A stretch of 64,000 nt of DNA from positions 269,276-333,275 of the forward strand of contig NZ_BJKN01000002.1 in NCBI RefSeq assembly GCF_006538365.1, given 5' to 3'. Source of the DNA: Moorella sp. E308F. Lineage in GTDB: Bacteria; Bacillota; DSM-521; Neomoorellales; Neomoorellaceae. This document shows positions 54,067 through 63,519 of the stretch, piece after piece. Below the pieces are notes generated by a model. It worked only from the letters and a program-made list of their open reading frames with translations, made no database searches and was not told the DNA's origin. The position numbers and the translations under genes are program-made. Within the stretch, counting starts at the first letter, position 1. Every line of letters begins with the position of its first letter.

Positions 54067-57000
54067 TTAACCGCATTTACTGAAGCCACAACTGCAGGTG
54101 ACACAGCCTTCCTGGAAATGGAGGTTAGAACCGCACTCCGGGCAGATGCCTTTCTGGATGAGTTCGGCTTCTTCAGCCGGGCTTAAAGGCTGGAAACTGG
54201 GCTGCTGGTTTTCAATGGTAGCGCTAATCTCGGCCAGGGCGCGGGCGCTGAAATCAGATGGTAGTTGGTAAGAACCGTGGTCGTGCCAATTTTTTAGCTC
54301 CTGGGCTAGGACGCGGCCGATGATGTCCGGGCAGGATTTACCGACTATACTTTTATCGGTGGCCCGGCGCCGTAAGAAATTGGGGCAGCTTACCGAGGTG
54401 AGTTGGTCAATAATGGCCTCCGGGGCAATATTGGCCCGCAGGGCCAGGGAAATCAGCCGGCTGACACCTTCGGTAAAACCGCTGCAGCCGCCGGAAGAGC
54501 CGGTGGTGATAAAGGTTTCGATTAAACCCTCCTGGTCATAATTGACGGTGATATACATTTTACCGCAGCCCGTCTTAACCTGCTCGGTAACACCGCAGGT
54601 ACGTTTCGGCCGCGGCCGGGGATGGGTTTTCTGGCTGGAGGGAATTTTGGTAGCAATATTTTTGGTGCCGCTGACAAGCACTTCCTGTTCCCGGCTGCCG
54701 GAACGGTAAACTGTCACCCCTTTACAACCTAGCTGGTAGGCCAGCTCGTAAACCCGGCGCACATCTTCCCTCGTGGCGCTGGGCGGGAAATTAACTGTTT
54801 TGGAGACGGCATTATCGGTACTGGCCTGGAAGGCGGCCTGCATGCGGATGTGCCACTCCGGGGCGATTTCCAGGGCTGTGGTAAAGACCCGGCGCATATC
54901 CGGCGGGATCTGCTTGATATCATGGATACTTGTCCCAGCGGCAATTTGCTGGAAAATTAACCTGGCCTCGTTCGGGGCAAAGTTTTCTTCTATATAAGCC
55001 CGGAAAACAGGGTTAACTTCAATAAGACTTTCGCCATCAAGAACGTTTTTAGTATAGGCCAGGGCGAAAACCGGTTCTATCCCTGAACTGGTACCGGCAA
55101 TCATGCTGATGGTACCGGTAGGGGCAATGGTGGTGCAGGTGGCATTACGGAGCTTCTGCCCCCGGTAAATGCTCCTGTCGATATTGGGAAAGCTGCCCCG
55201 CTCTTCCGCAAGTTTCCGGGAAGCCTGGCGGGCTTCTTTTTGAATAAAGGCCATGACTCTGCGGCCCAGCTCCACTGCTTCTTCTGTATCATAAGGAATC
55301 CGGAGCAAGAAAAGCATATCGGCCCAGCCCATGACTCCCAGGCCGATTTTCCGGTTACCCATGACCATGGCCTTTATCTTTTCGAGGGGGAATTCATTGA
55401 TCTCAATAACGTTGTCCAGGAAGCGTACCGACCAGTAAACTGTTTCCGCAAGCCTCTTCCAGTCTACGCCGCCCTCCCGGACCATATTGGCCAGGTTCAG
55501 GGAGCCAAGGTTACAGGCTTCATAAGGTAAGAGAGGCTGTTCCCCGCAGTTATGGGCGTAGATGCCGTTGGCGTCGAAGGCGTTGATGCCGGGAACCTGG
55601 ACGTCATATACGTCTTCGATCCCGTCATCTTCGATGGCAAGGACCGTGGCTGTAAAGCGCTCACGATTCATTCCTCGCCGGTAAGACGCAAGTAGTGAAT
55701 TTAATTTCCTAGCCTTGTCGACATCGCCAAAGCCGATCCGCTCGGCGAAAAAGGCCAGGTTATCCCCGCTGATGACTAGCTCATGCTGGGCCTTGATCTC
55801 ATACTCCCGGGTACCTCCTTTACCATCGGGCAAGGGCCGGCTACCGGCCGGACGCCGTTCTGCATAAATGGTACTGACAATGCCCAGGCGAAGGAGCATG
55901 CGCTGTACCGTGCGCAGGAGATCAAGGTTGCTCTGGGCCAGGCGGATGCTAACGCCCTTTTGCTGGCTCCCCTGGACCGAGGCATCGCAGTCAAACAGAC
56001 CCCGTAGGAAGCCCCGGTAGCCGTCTGACGAAGCACGTTCGATTGCCGGGGTAACGGTCTTGACACCGGGCCCCATACCCATCCGCCCGGCTAGCATTTT
56101 CAGACTGGATGACTTGAGGCGGAATTCGTCGCGCCCTTTAACGGCCATCCAGCCGGTAAAGTCGGAACGGTGGGGTAATGCTCTGGCGTAGCTTAAAGCC
56201 AGCTTCATGACTGAGGCTGTACCGTCTTCTGCCTGCAGGTCGCCAACTGCCTTCTCCCTGGCCCAGACGGAAAGAATAGCGCTGTCCTTCTTGAGGACGC
56301 CGTCACCGACCAGGAGACCAAGGAGGTAACCTTCACCTTCCGTCAGTTCGCCAGGCCACCCTGCCAGGGGGCGGTGGTTATGCAGGAGAATCTGGTCGCC
56401 GGGCTTCAGCTCTTTGACCGGGACCCATTCGGAAGCAATACGGTAGCGCGTCCGTTCAACCACGCGCAGCACCCGGTGGTCAGCGGTGAGCCGGACACTG
56501 TATCCTTCCCGGGTGTGCAGGCTGACGACCGGCTTTGTCGCCGTCTTGAAGAAGCCTTCTTTATCTGTGGCGTAGGGCCGGCCGTTGACTACTGCTGTAA
56601 AGGGGCGGCCCACCAGTTCCCATACCTGGCGCGGGCCTTCACTTGTAGTCACCCAGGTATCGCCAGTCACGCAAGGGTTGGTGGCTTCTATCTCTCCCAG
56701 TTCAGGAGTGGGATTATCTTCATTCAAACGGTCCAGGAAAATGATGCCCGGTTCGCCGTTGGCCCAGGCATGGTTTACGATTTCCTCGAATACCTGCTGC
56801 GCTTTCAGCTTCTGGTATACTTTACCGTCAAATTTTAGCTCATAGTAATCGTCCCGGGCCAGGGCTTCCATGAATTCCTTTGTCAGGCCCACGGAGATGT
56901 TGAAGTTGGTCAGTTCATTGTTATTTTCCTTGCAGCTGATAAATTCCAGGATATCGGGGTGATCCACCCGTAAAATTCCCATATTGGCCCCCCGCCTGGT

Positions 57001-57483
57001 CCCTCCCTGCTTGATGGCCTCGGTGGCGGCATTGAAAACCTTCATAAAGGATACGGGTCCGGAGGCCACCCCGCCGGTAGAGCGTACGGGGCTGTTTTTC
57101 GGCCGCAGGCGGGAAAAGGAAAAGCCCGTCCCCCCGCCGCTTTTATGAATCAGGGCCGCGTCTTTAACCGCGGTAAAGATGGCCTCCATACTGTCGTCCA
57201 CCGGCAGGACAAAGCAGGCCGACAGCTGGCCCAGCTCCCGGCCGGCGTTCATCAGGGTGGGGCTGTTGGGTAAAAAGTCCCAGCTGGTCATAAGCTGGTA
57301 AAAACGCTCGGTATATTCCTCCACTTTTTCCTCTGTTAATGAGGGGTTAAAAATTTTTTCCGCCCCGGCTACGGCCCTGGCCACCCGGCGGAACATCTCC
57401 TCCGGTGTTTCTACGGGGACACCATTTTCTTTCTTTAGGTAACGTTTTTCGAGAATTATGCGGGCATTGTTCGTTAATTTCAT
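54067..57483 (-). CDS. nrdJ: B12-dependent (class II) ribonucleotide reductase containing an intein
   Basis: NrdJ reduces ribonucleotides using adenosylcobalamin. Numbering from the in-frame GTG at 57546, the precursor has 1159 residues; ATG 57483 (residue 22) is taken as start because GGTGA precedes it. N-extein motifs LPNSPTLMN and GGTRRGANMG are seen. At residue 292, directly before the catalytic NP-CGE motif, an intein of 375 residues begins (CVTGDTWV) and ends at 666 (AHN). Block B (LTADHRVL) and two LAGLIDADG-like motifs (GLLVGDGVL, FLRGLFDCDAS) are visible. The C-extein carries the zinc/redox Cys tail (CPECG ... CSCGFSKCG). After splicing about 760 residues remain. Confidence 0.96.
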   Translation of the reverse strand: MKLTNNARIILEKRYLKKENGVPVETPEEMFRRVARAVAGAEKIFNPSLTEEKVEEYTERFYQLMTSWDFLPNSPTLMNAGRELGQLSACFVLPVDDSMEAIFTAVKDAALIHKSGGGTGFSFSRLRPKNSPVRSTGGVASGPVSFMKVFNAATEAIKQGGTRRGANMGILRVDHPDILEFISCKENNNELTNFNISVGLTKEFMEALARDDYYELKFDGKVYQKLKAQQVFEEIVNHAWANGEPGIIFLDRLNEDNPTPELGEIEATNPCVTGDTWVTTSEGPRQVWELVGRPFTAVVNGRPYATDKEGFFKTATKPVVSLHTREGYSVRLTADHRVLRVVERTRYRIASEWVPVKELKPGDQILLHNHRPLAGWPGELTEGEGYLLGLLVGDGVLKKDSAILSVWAREKAVGDLQAEDGTASVMKLALSYARALPHRSDFTGWMAVKGRDEFRLKSSSLKMLAGRMGMGPGVKTVTPAIERASSDGYRGFLRGLFDCDASVQGSQQKGVSIRLAQSNLDLLRTVQRMLLRLGIVSTIYAERRPAGSRPLPDGKGGTREYEIKAQHELVISGDNLAFFAERIGFGDVDKARKLNSLLASYRRGMNRERFTATVLAIEDDGIEDVYDVQVPGINAFDANGIYAHNCGEQPLLPYEACNLGSLNLANMVREGGVDWKRLAETVYWSVRFLDNVIEINEFPLEKIKAMVMGNRKIGLGVMGWADMLFLLRIPYDTEEAVELGRRVMAFIQKEARQASRKLAEERGSFPNIDRSIYRGQKLRNATCTTIAPTGTISMIAGTSSGIEPVFALAYTKNVLDGESLIEVNPVFRAYIEENFAPNEARLIFQQIAAGTSIHDIKQIPPDMRRVFTTALEIAPEWHIRMQAAFQASTDNAVSKTVNFPPSATREDVRRVYELAYQLGCKGVTVYRSGSREQEVLVSGTKNIATKIPSSQKTHPRPRPKRTCGVTEQVKTGCGKMYITVNYDQEGLIETFITTGSSGGCSGFTEGVSRLISLALRANIAPEAIIDQLTSVSCPNFLRRRATDKSIVGKSCPDIIGRVLAQELKNWHDHGSYQLPSDFSARALAEISATIENQQPSFQPLSPAEEAELIQKGICPECGSNLHFQEGCVTCSCGFSKCG

Positions 57484-57517
57484 TTTGTCACCATCCATAT
57501 ATTGACATAAAAGAAAG

Positions 57518-57547
57518 TTATCTACATAGTTATCCACTTTATCCACT
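57518..57547. promoter_or_regulatory. Three DnaA-box-like repeats before nrdJ
   Basis: TTATCTACA (57518-57526), TTATCCACT (57530-57538) and TTATCCACT (57539-57547) each differ by one base from the DnaA box TTATCCACA and are tandem, in the same orientation. They lie 35-64 bases upstream of the nrdJ start, between it and the kinase gene. Confidence 0.6.
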
Positions 57548-57556
57548 GGTTCCAGT

Positions 57557-58282
57557 TTAAGTTACAGGCAGGTAAATGCTGAAACAACTTCCCTCCCCTA
57601 CTTTGCTTGTAACTTCTATTTTACCACCATGGCTGGCAACGATACGGTTGCTTAGGGTCAGTCCCAGACCGGTGCCGTTTTCCTTGGTGGTATAAAAGGG
57701 TTCAAAGATCAATTTCAGTTGTTCCGGGGGAATTCCCGGGCCATTATCTTGAATGGTAGTGACGACCTGGCCGGCAGGCGCATCCAGGTAAGAAGCTACA
57801 ATTACCTCGCCTCCTGGACCGGCCGCCTGGATGGCATTGGAAGTGAGATTGAGAATGACCTGTTTCATCTGGCCAGGATCCAGGCATAAAAGGGGCAGCT
57901 CTGGTGCCAGGTGCTGGACCAGTTTTACCTCATGCATTATAGCTTCCTGCTCGGCCAGGAGCAGGGCTTCGGCCACCAGCTGGCCAAAAGGAGTTATCTG
58001 CAACTGGGGCTGGGAAGGCTTGGAAAGAGATAGGAACTCCTTAATAATATTATTGATGCGATCGAGTTCGTCAAACATGATGGCAAAATATTCTTGCTCG
58101 AGGGCTTGGGGGTCAAATTTAGTTTGTAAGAGTTGTAAAAAACCGCGAATGGAAGTTAGAGGATTGCGGATTTCATGGGCCATACCGGCAGCCAGTTCAC
58201 CGACAATGGCCAGTTTTTCTGTTAAATATTCCCGGTCCTCTTCAGGAAAAGAATAAGCCACTACCCTCTCACCTCCGGCCAT
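57557..58282 (-). CDS. Soluble orphan histidine kinase
   Basis: A 241-residue kinase without transmembrane or sensing domain. HisKA with the phospho-acceptor His in MAHEIRNPLTSIRGF near residue 37, then HATPase motifs NLTSNAIQA, DNGPGIPPEQ and GTGLGLTLS. The catalytic core resembles sporulation kinases (KinA/KinE type). No response regulator is adjacent. The gene stands 74 bases before nrdJ in the same direction, with the DnaA-box-like repeats in between. Confidence 0.9.
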   Translation of the reverse strand: MAGGERVVAYSFPEEDREYLTEKLAIVGELAAGMAHEIRNPLTSIRGFLQLLQTKFDPQALEQEYFAIMFDELDRINNIIKEFLSLSKPSQPQLQITPFGQLVAEALLLAEQEAIMHEVKLVQHLAPELPLLCLDPGQMKQVILNLTSNAIQAAGPGGEVIVASYLDAPAGQVVTTIQDNGPGIPPEQLKLIFEPFYTTKENGTGLGLTLSNRIVASHGGKIEVTSKVGEGSCFSIYLPVT

Positions 58283-58332
58283 AACTAATACATTTCCACA
58301 AGATGGCCCTTTTTCCTCCTGGCAGCAGATTA

Positions 58333-61062
58333 TCAGCGGTAATTTTGTTGCATCTCCTGGAGAATCTGTCCCAGTTTCTTCATGTTTTCGCCATAACCGG
58401 CCCAGTCGCCCAGTTTCAGTTTTTCCTGAGCCTCACTGTAAAGGCGGTTGGCTTCCTGGATGGAAGTTGCTAAATTGCTAGTTGTAAGCGACCCGGAAGG
58501 AGGTGCCGTTGTTGCCGGTGGCGGGGTAACAGCTGTCCGGTCACCGAAAATGGCCTTCAGGGCACCGGCCAGGGTGTCGGCCATGACTATTTTCTCCCCG
58601 TAAGCAACTACCACCTGGCGGAGTTCCGGCAACTTGCTCTCCTGGGCCTGGAGGAAAATTGGTTCCACATAGAGCAATGCTTCTTTAATGGGTAGAACCA
58701 GGAGATTACCGCGGATAACCCGGGAACCGTGCTGGTCCCAGAGGGTAAGTTGCTGGGAGATGGCGGGTTCCTGGTCAATACGAGCTTCAATTTGCATGGG
58801 ACCATAAATGGAACGATTTTTAGGGAACGTATAAAGTAGGAGCTGGCCGTAGTGGGGGCCGTCATTGCGGGCCGCCAGCCAGGCCACCATATTAACCCTG
58901 CGCGCCGGGGTGAAGGGCAGCATCAATATATATTCCTCTTCCTGTTCGCCGGGCAGGCGCAGCAAGGTATAATAGGGTTCCATAGCTCGGCGCTGGTCGC
59001 CCACCATTTCCTCGGCGATGCTCCAGGCATCTTCCTTGTTATAGAAAAGCATGGTGTTTTCCATGTGGTAGCTGGCCAGCATCCTGGCCTGGATGGCCAG
59101 CAGTTCTGCAGGATAACGCAGGTGTTGGCGCAGTTCGGACGGCATGGCCTCCAGAGGTTTGAAGAGGCCGGGGAAAATTTTGGCCAGGGTCTGGCTTAAA
59201 GGCTCATGGGGATCAATAAGGTAATAGTCGACCGTACCGTTATAAGCATCAACTACCACCTTTACCGCATTGCGGATGTAATTAAAACCCTCGTCGACTG
59301 GTTCGGAATAGGGGTACATATTGGTTAAAGTATAGGCGTCAAGCAGCCAGTACAGCCGCCCGCCGGCGACCACCAGGTAAGGATCGGCGTCATACCGCAA
59401 GTAAGGCATAATCTTGCGGACCCGTTCCTGGATATTGCGGTAGTAGAGGATTTTGCTTTCGGGCGTCAATTCCCTGCTCATCAATAACCGGTAGTCATTA
59501 AAGCGGAAGGCAAAGATGAGACGCCGCCAGTAGTTATTGAGGGCCACTCCCCCCTTCCCCGCATACCGGGTTTCGACGAAGTTATCACCCTCACTGGAGG
59601 GATAATCGAACTCAGCCGCCCTGCCGCCAGTAATAACGTAATCACCGGTTAACTCACCGTAATAGATGCGGGGTTCGTTCAGCTGGATTCCGGCACTGCT
59701 GCGGAAGGGTAAATCGCCGGCAATAAATTCGGGCTGGCCTCCCGGCGTAACGGTGCTGGCCAGATTCATAGCCAGGCCGTATCCGTGAGTATAACGCATT
59801 CTTTCGTTGATCCAGGTCCTGGCACGGTCGGGTAGTTTATTCTGGTCCAGCTCACGGGCTGAAAGCATGACCTGGCGCAGGCTGTTTCCCAAGGTATAAC
59901 GGTCGACGTCGATGTCCTTAAAGCTATAGTAGGAGCGGATTTCCTGGAGCTGGCTGTAGGTTTGCTGCAGGGGCCGGTAATCCCACAGGCGGATATTATC
60001 CAGGGTAATCTTCTCCTGTTCCAGGTCGGCCGGGGTAAGATTATTACGGGCCGGGAATTCCCGGACGGCTATTTTATCTAAACCAAAGGCGCGGCGGGTA
60101 AGGTCGATATTAAAACGCAGGTAGGGTTCTTCCCGGGCAAACTCATTGGGCTCTACCTGGAATTTCTGTACTGCCAGGGGTAGAATAACTACCAGCAAGG
60201 CATAAGCAGCAATGAAAGCCAAGACACTTATGCCTACCAGCTTGAGATTGCGGCGGAAGGCATTGAGGAAGATAATCAAGGCACAGGCTACGGCTACGCC
60301 GGCCAGGATGTTATACCCCGGTAGCAGGGCGTGGATATCTGTATAACTGGCGCCAAAGGCTACACCCCGGGGTGAACGGACCAGATCAAAGGCCCGCAGG
60401 CGGAAACCCCAGGCCTGGACCAGGAAGAAGAGGGCCACCAGAGTGGAAAAATGAACCTGGGGACGGGCAAAGCGACCCTTTCTAAAGCCCAGGAGTTCCC
60501 CGGGATTAAAAAGCAGGTAGAAAAAGCCGGTAACCAGGGCGGCTCCTACCAGGGCCGTGACTATAAGGATATAGAGAAAATTGTAAAACGGTAATTTGAA
60601 GACGTAAAAGCCAATATCTCTGGCGAATAAGGGATCAGTAAACCCAAAGTTAGTTGCCTGCAGGTATTGCCGGACAACCAGCCATTTACCAGCTGCCAGG
60701 GGACTGAAAAGCAAGGCGCCGGCAAGGCTGATCATGAGGAAAAGGATGGTCAACCGCCGCCGGGTAACGAAACGGTCAACCAGGTACTCTTTTAAGCTCC
60801 AGCTTTCCCGGCTGGGGGAAGGAGATAAATTTAGTCCTCTGTAGGTAAATAGCAAGTTGAAGTAAAAGAAAAGGAAGAAAAAGGATAGGACTCCCAGCCG
60901 CAGGCTCCAGTCGGATAAAAGCCTGGTGATGAGGACCTGGCGGTAGCCGACTTCGCCAAACCAGTACCAGTCAGCCAGGAAACGGGAACCCAGGAAGGCA
61001 ATACCCAGCCCGCCAAAGATGAAGATTAATAGGATTACCCGTATGCGGTTCAGGATGCTCAT
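58333..61062 (-). CDS. UPF0182 family large membrane protein
   Basis: A 909-residue protein with about seven transmembrane helices in the first 330 residues (FIFGGLGIAFLGSRFLADWYW at the start), then a long extracytoplasmic domain with family-typical segments (NFVETRYAGKGGVALNNYWRR, DPYLVVAGGRLYWLLDAYT). The C-terminal tail is Pro/Thr-rich followed by a helical end. The function of this family is unknown. ATG follows GGAGG. A terminator and ddl are next on the same strand. Confidence 0.92.
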   Translation of the reverse strand: MSILNRIRVILLIFIFGGLGIAFLGSRFLADWYWFGEVGYRQVLITRLLSDWSLRLGVLSFFFLFFYFNLLFTYRGLNLSPSPSRESWSLKEYLVDRFVTRRRLTILFLMISLAGALLFSPLAAGKWLVVRQYLQATNFGFTDPLFARDIGFYVFKLPFYNFLYILIVTALVGAALVTGFFYLLFNPGELLGFRKGRFARPQVHFSTLVALFFLVQAWGFRLRAFDLVRSPRGVAFGASYTDIHALLPGYNILAGVAVACALIIFLNAFRRNLKLVGISVLAFIAAYALLVVILPLAVQKFQVEPNEFAREEPYLRFNIDLTRRAFGLDKIAVREFPARNNLTPADLEQEKITLDNIRLWDYRPLQQTYSQLQEIRSYYSFKDIDVDRYTLGNSLRQVMLSARELDQNKLPDRARTWINERMRYTHGYGLAMNLASTVTPGGQPEFIAGDLPFRSSAGIQLNEPRIYYGELTGDYVITGGRAAEFDYPSSEGDNFVETRYAGKGGVALNNYWRRLIFAFRFNDYRLLMSRELTPESKILYYRNIQERVRKIMPYLRYDADPYLVVAGGRLYWLLDAYTLTNMYPYSEPVDEGFNYIRNAVKVVVDAYNGTVDYYLIDPHEPLSQTLAKIFPGLFKPLEAMPSELRQHLRYPAELLAIQARMLASYHMENTMLFYNKEDAWSIAEEMVGDQRRAMEPYYTLLRLPGEQEEEYILMLPFTPARRVNMVAWLAARNDGPHYGQLLLYTFPKNRSIYGPMQIEARIDQEPAISQQLTLWDQHGSRVIRGNLLVLPIKEALLYVEPIFLQAQESKLPELRQVVVAYGEKIVMADTLAGALKAIFGDRTAVTPPPATTAPPSGSLTTSNLATSIQEANRLYSEAQEKLKLGDWAGYGENMKKLGQILQEMQQNYR

Positions 61063-61130
61063 AATTAAAAACCTCCTGCAGAGGGGTTACAGTAATACTT
61101 CGCCAGTCGGGGTGGCCTTTCCTTCCGGTT

Positions 61131-61160
61131 AAAAGAAAAAGCCCCGTGGTACCGGGGCTG
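61131..61160 (-). terminator. Terminator after ddl
   Basis: AGCCCCG (61140-61146) pairs with CGGGGCT (61153-61159); on the minus strand a TTTTTCTTTT tail follows. Confidence 0.9.
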
Positions 61161-61174
61161 CCTCCTTACACTTC

Positions 61175-62104
61175 TCAAGCTTCCAGGGCCAGTTCGACTA
61201 TTTTTTGCACCAGGGTCGGGAAGTCCAGCCCGGCAGCCCGGGCAGCGTCGGGAACCAGGCTGGTGGCCGTCATCCCCGGCACGCTGTTGACTTCGATGAC
61301 CTGGGGAGACTGCCCTCCGGCCACAATCATATCCACCCGGGCAAAGCCGCGGCAGCCCAGGAGGATATAAGCCTGGCGGGCCAGGGAGGCGGCTGCGGCC
61401 AGGACGGCCTCCGGCAGCCGGGGTGGGATAATATGATCACTTAAACCCGGAGTATATTTAGCCGTATAATCATAAAAGCCGGTATGGGAAACAATTTCAA
61501 TAAGAGGCAGGACCAGGGGATCGCTATTGCCCAGGACGGCGGCCGTTATTTCCGGGCCGGGAAGAAAAGCCTCGGCCATAAAGCACGGATCATACTTTAA
61601 GGCGCCTTCAATGGCGGTAGCTAGCTCTCCTTCCTCCCTGACGATAAAGGTGCCGATTGTAGAACCCTGGGTCGGGGCTTTAATGACCACCGGTAAACCC
61701 AGGTCCTTTAAAATGCGTTTCTTTACCTCTTCGCAGCCGGATGCATACTGGGCGGCAGTCCAGTTTAAAAAATCCGGTGTGGGCAGGCCGGCCTGGCGTA
61801 AGATGCGTTTGGTCATGATTTTATCCATAGTAATAGCGCTGGCCAGGACGCGACTGCCCGTATAGGGGATGCCCAGAATCTCCAGCAAACCCTGAACGGA
61901 ACCGTCTTCTCCCGGCTTGCCGTGCAGGGCGTTGAACACAACATCGGGAGCAAAAGCCTTTAGTTTAGCAACTACTTCCTCATCCAGGTCGATTTTTTTA
62001 ACCTCGTGCCCCAGTCCTTCCAGGGCTGCGGCAACAGCGGCCCCGCTCTTTAAGGAAATTTCCCTTTCGGAAGAAGGGCCTCCCATTAAGACGGCGATTT
62101 TCAT
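61175..62104 (-). CDS. ddl: D-alanine--D-alanine ligase
   Basis: Ddl makes the D-Ala-D-Ala dipeptide of peptidoglycan. The 309-residue ATP-grasp protein has GGPSSEREISLKSG at the N-terminus, HGKPGEDGSVQGLLE, the PTQGSTIGTF loop, and GFARVDMIV plus EVNSVPGMT at the C-terminus. It overlaps the PHP gene by 4 bases (ATGA). Confidence 0.96.
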   Translation of the reverse strand: MKIAVLMGGPSSEREISLKSGAAVAAALEGLGHEVKKIDLDEEVVAKLKAFAPDVVFNALHGKPGEDGSVQGLLEILGIPYTGSRVLASAITMDKIMTKRILRQAGLPTPDFLNWTAAQYASGCEEVKKRILKDLGLPVVIKAPTQGSTIGTFIVREEGELATAIEGALKYDPCFMAEAFLPGPEITAAVLGNSDPLVLPLIEIVSHTGFYDYTAKYTPGLSDHIIPPRLPEAVLAAAASLARQAYILLGCRGFARVDMIVAGGQSPQVIEVNSVPGMTATSLVPDAARAAGLDFPTLVQKIVELALEA

Positions 62105-62958
62105 ATTTTTACAGGTGCCTCCTTAAAATCCTTTAGCCTTTTAACCATCCTGGCGGAAATACCCATAGAGCCCATTTCTACTGGCGTATAAATACCGTGG
62201 AAATCGGTGCCACCGGTAATGAGAAGCCGCCGTTCCAGGGCCAGCCGGTAGAAATAACGGATAGCGGCTCTTCCTTTATCCCCTAGATAATAATAAAATA
62301 CCTCCAGGCCGTCAATGTCCTCTTCCAGGATGAGATTTAACAGCCCGTCGTCTCTGATCAGGCCTGGATGGGCCAGCACGGCAATCCCTTTGGCGGCGTG
62401 AATCAAGGCGATTGCTCGAGGCAAGGGGTTACCTTCATAGGGGATGTAGGCCAGGCCCCCGGGGGATAAATAACGCCGCAAAAATTCGATTGTCTGGGCA
62501 GGTTCCCGGATATAACCAGCCTGCCGTAAAAGTTGCAGGATGTGGTTTTTTCCCAAGACCCCGCCAGGGGGTATTAGCTTTAAGGCCTGTTCCCAGCTAA
62601 TATTAAAACCAAGGGCTTGCAGGCGCTGGATAATTTTGCGGGCAAGGAAATTTCGTTCCCGGCAGATTGTTTGTAAAGCGGAGATTAGTACGGGAGAATA
62701 GGGATCAAAGTTATAACCAAGGAGATGGATTTCGTGACCTTTAAAACTTGTAACCATTTCAATCCCAGGCAGGAGATCCAGTTCGAGTTCCCGGGCATAA
62801 TTGCGAGTCTGGTAATAACCGGCAAGGCTTTCATGATCGGTAAAGCTAAGGGTCTTGAGACCGATTTTTTTTGCCTGTTCCAGGACTGCAGCCGGCGTTA
62901 GGCTTCCGTCCGAAGCCAGGGTGTGAATGTGGAGATCAGCGTATACCAAGGGCAACAC
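62101..62958 (-). CDS. PHP-domain phosphoesterase, second copy
   Basis: A 285-residue PHP protein paralogous to the one at 6889-7749: DLHIHT at the N-terminus, TDHES in place of TDHD, EIHLLGY, HPG near residue 195 and GTDFHG near the C-terminus. The change of Asp to Glu-Ser in the second motif may affect metal binding. The substrate is unknown; nucleoside bisphosphates or RNA ends are likely by family. It starts 114 bases before tRNA-Trp and is divergent from it. Confidence 0.85.
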   Translation of the reverse strand: MLPLVYADLHIHTLASDGSLTPAAVLEQAKKIGLKTLSFTDHESLAGYYQTRNYARELELDLLPGIEMVTSFKGHEIHLLGYNFDPYSPVLISALQTICRERNFLARKIIQRLQALGFNISWEQALKLIPPGGVLGKNHILQLLRQAGYIREPAQTIEFLRRYLSPGGLAYIPYEGNPLPRAIALIHAAKGIAVLAHPGLIRDDGLLNLILEEDIDGLEVFYYYLGDKGRAAIRYFYRLALERRLLITGGTDFHGIYTPVEMGSMGISARMVKRLKDFKEAPVKI

Positions 62959-63031
62959 CTCGAAAAGTTGACATTATATCTATATTCGGCTTATAAAAAA
63001 AGAAACCTGCCTGGTGGTAAAAATGTTATCC

Positions 63032-63060
63032 TTGACTGGCGGGCGGAAAGGGGGTATAAT
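63032..63060 (+). promoter_or_regulatory. Sigma-A promoter of tRNA-Trp
   Basis: TTGACT (63032-63037), 17-base spacer, perfect TATAAT (63055-63060), 12 bases before the mature tRNA 5' end. Confidence 0.85.
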
Positions 63061-63071
63061 AAAATTGCTGT

Positions 63072-63147
63072 AGGGGTGTAGCTCAATTGGTAGAGTAGCG
63101 GTCTCCAAAACCGTTGGTTGCGGGTTCGAGTCCTGCCACCCCTGCCA
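63072..63147 (+). tRNA. tRNA-Trp (CCA)
   Basis: Acceptor AGGGGTG pairs with CACCCCT, discriminator G, encoded CCA. The anticodon stem CGGTC-type arm holds loop CTCCAAA, anticodon CCA. Standard D and T loops (AGCTCAATTGGTAGAG, GGTTCGAGTCC). Confidence 0.95.
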
Positions 63148-63166
63148 ACCAGATATATCAAAATTT

Positions 63167-63214
63167 ATGGCCTCTAAAGGACCAGTTGGTGACCATGGTT
63201 CTTAGGAGGCCATA
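63167..63214. terminator. Hairpin between tRNA-Trp and the convergent small gene
   Basis: ATGGCCTC (63167-63174) pairs with GAGGCCAT (63206-63213), with a 31-base loop that can fold further. Probably ends tRNA-Trp and, from the other side, the small-gene cluster. Confidence 0.5.
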
Positions 63215-63219
63215 TTATT

Positions 63220-63519
63220 TTAATTCTCTATCCTTCTCCCTGCCTTAAGGTGCCGGATGATAAGACCTGTTAGCGGGGTTTCTCCTGTCAAGCGGGTCGG
63301 AGCTATGCCACGCGCCCACTGCATGATTAATTTTCTTCCCCGGGTATTCGCAGCGCCCGTAAAATGTGCAATCAAATCGTTGATTTGGGTATTGCCTTGC
63401 CTTCCCAGTAAACAGCCGGCAACCCCGGCAGCCAGGCCGAGGAGAAACAGCAGCCGCCGGTGAGTGTTCACCCCGCCGGTGCTTCCAAACATCTTTTGCT
63501 CGAAGTTATAGCCTACCAT
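63220..63519 (-). CDS. Small membrane protein of unknown function
   Basis: A 99-residue protein from ATG 63519, which overlaps the TAG stop of the next upstream small gene (ATGGTAG), implying translational coupling. A hydrophobic helix (LLFLLGLAAGVAGCLLG) is near residues 24-40; the rest is basic and rich in Thr/Arg/Gly. An in-frame TTG at 63612 would give a longer product, but that region is used by the coupled gene in another frame. No family recognised. Confidence 0.6.
   Translation of the reverse strand: MVGYNFEQKMFGSTGGVNTHRRLLFLLGLAAGVAGCLLGRQGNTQINDLIAHFTGAANTRGRKLIMQWARGIAPTRLTGETPLTGLIIRHLKAGRRIEN

Noticed and set aside
57518-57547. Chromosomal replication origin at the DnaA-box-like repeats
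   Set aside because: No dnaA, dnaN, rpmH or long AT-rich unwinding region nearby; a regulatory role before nrdJ is more likely.
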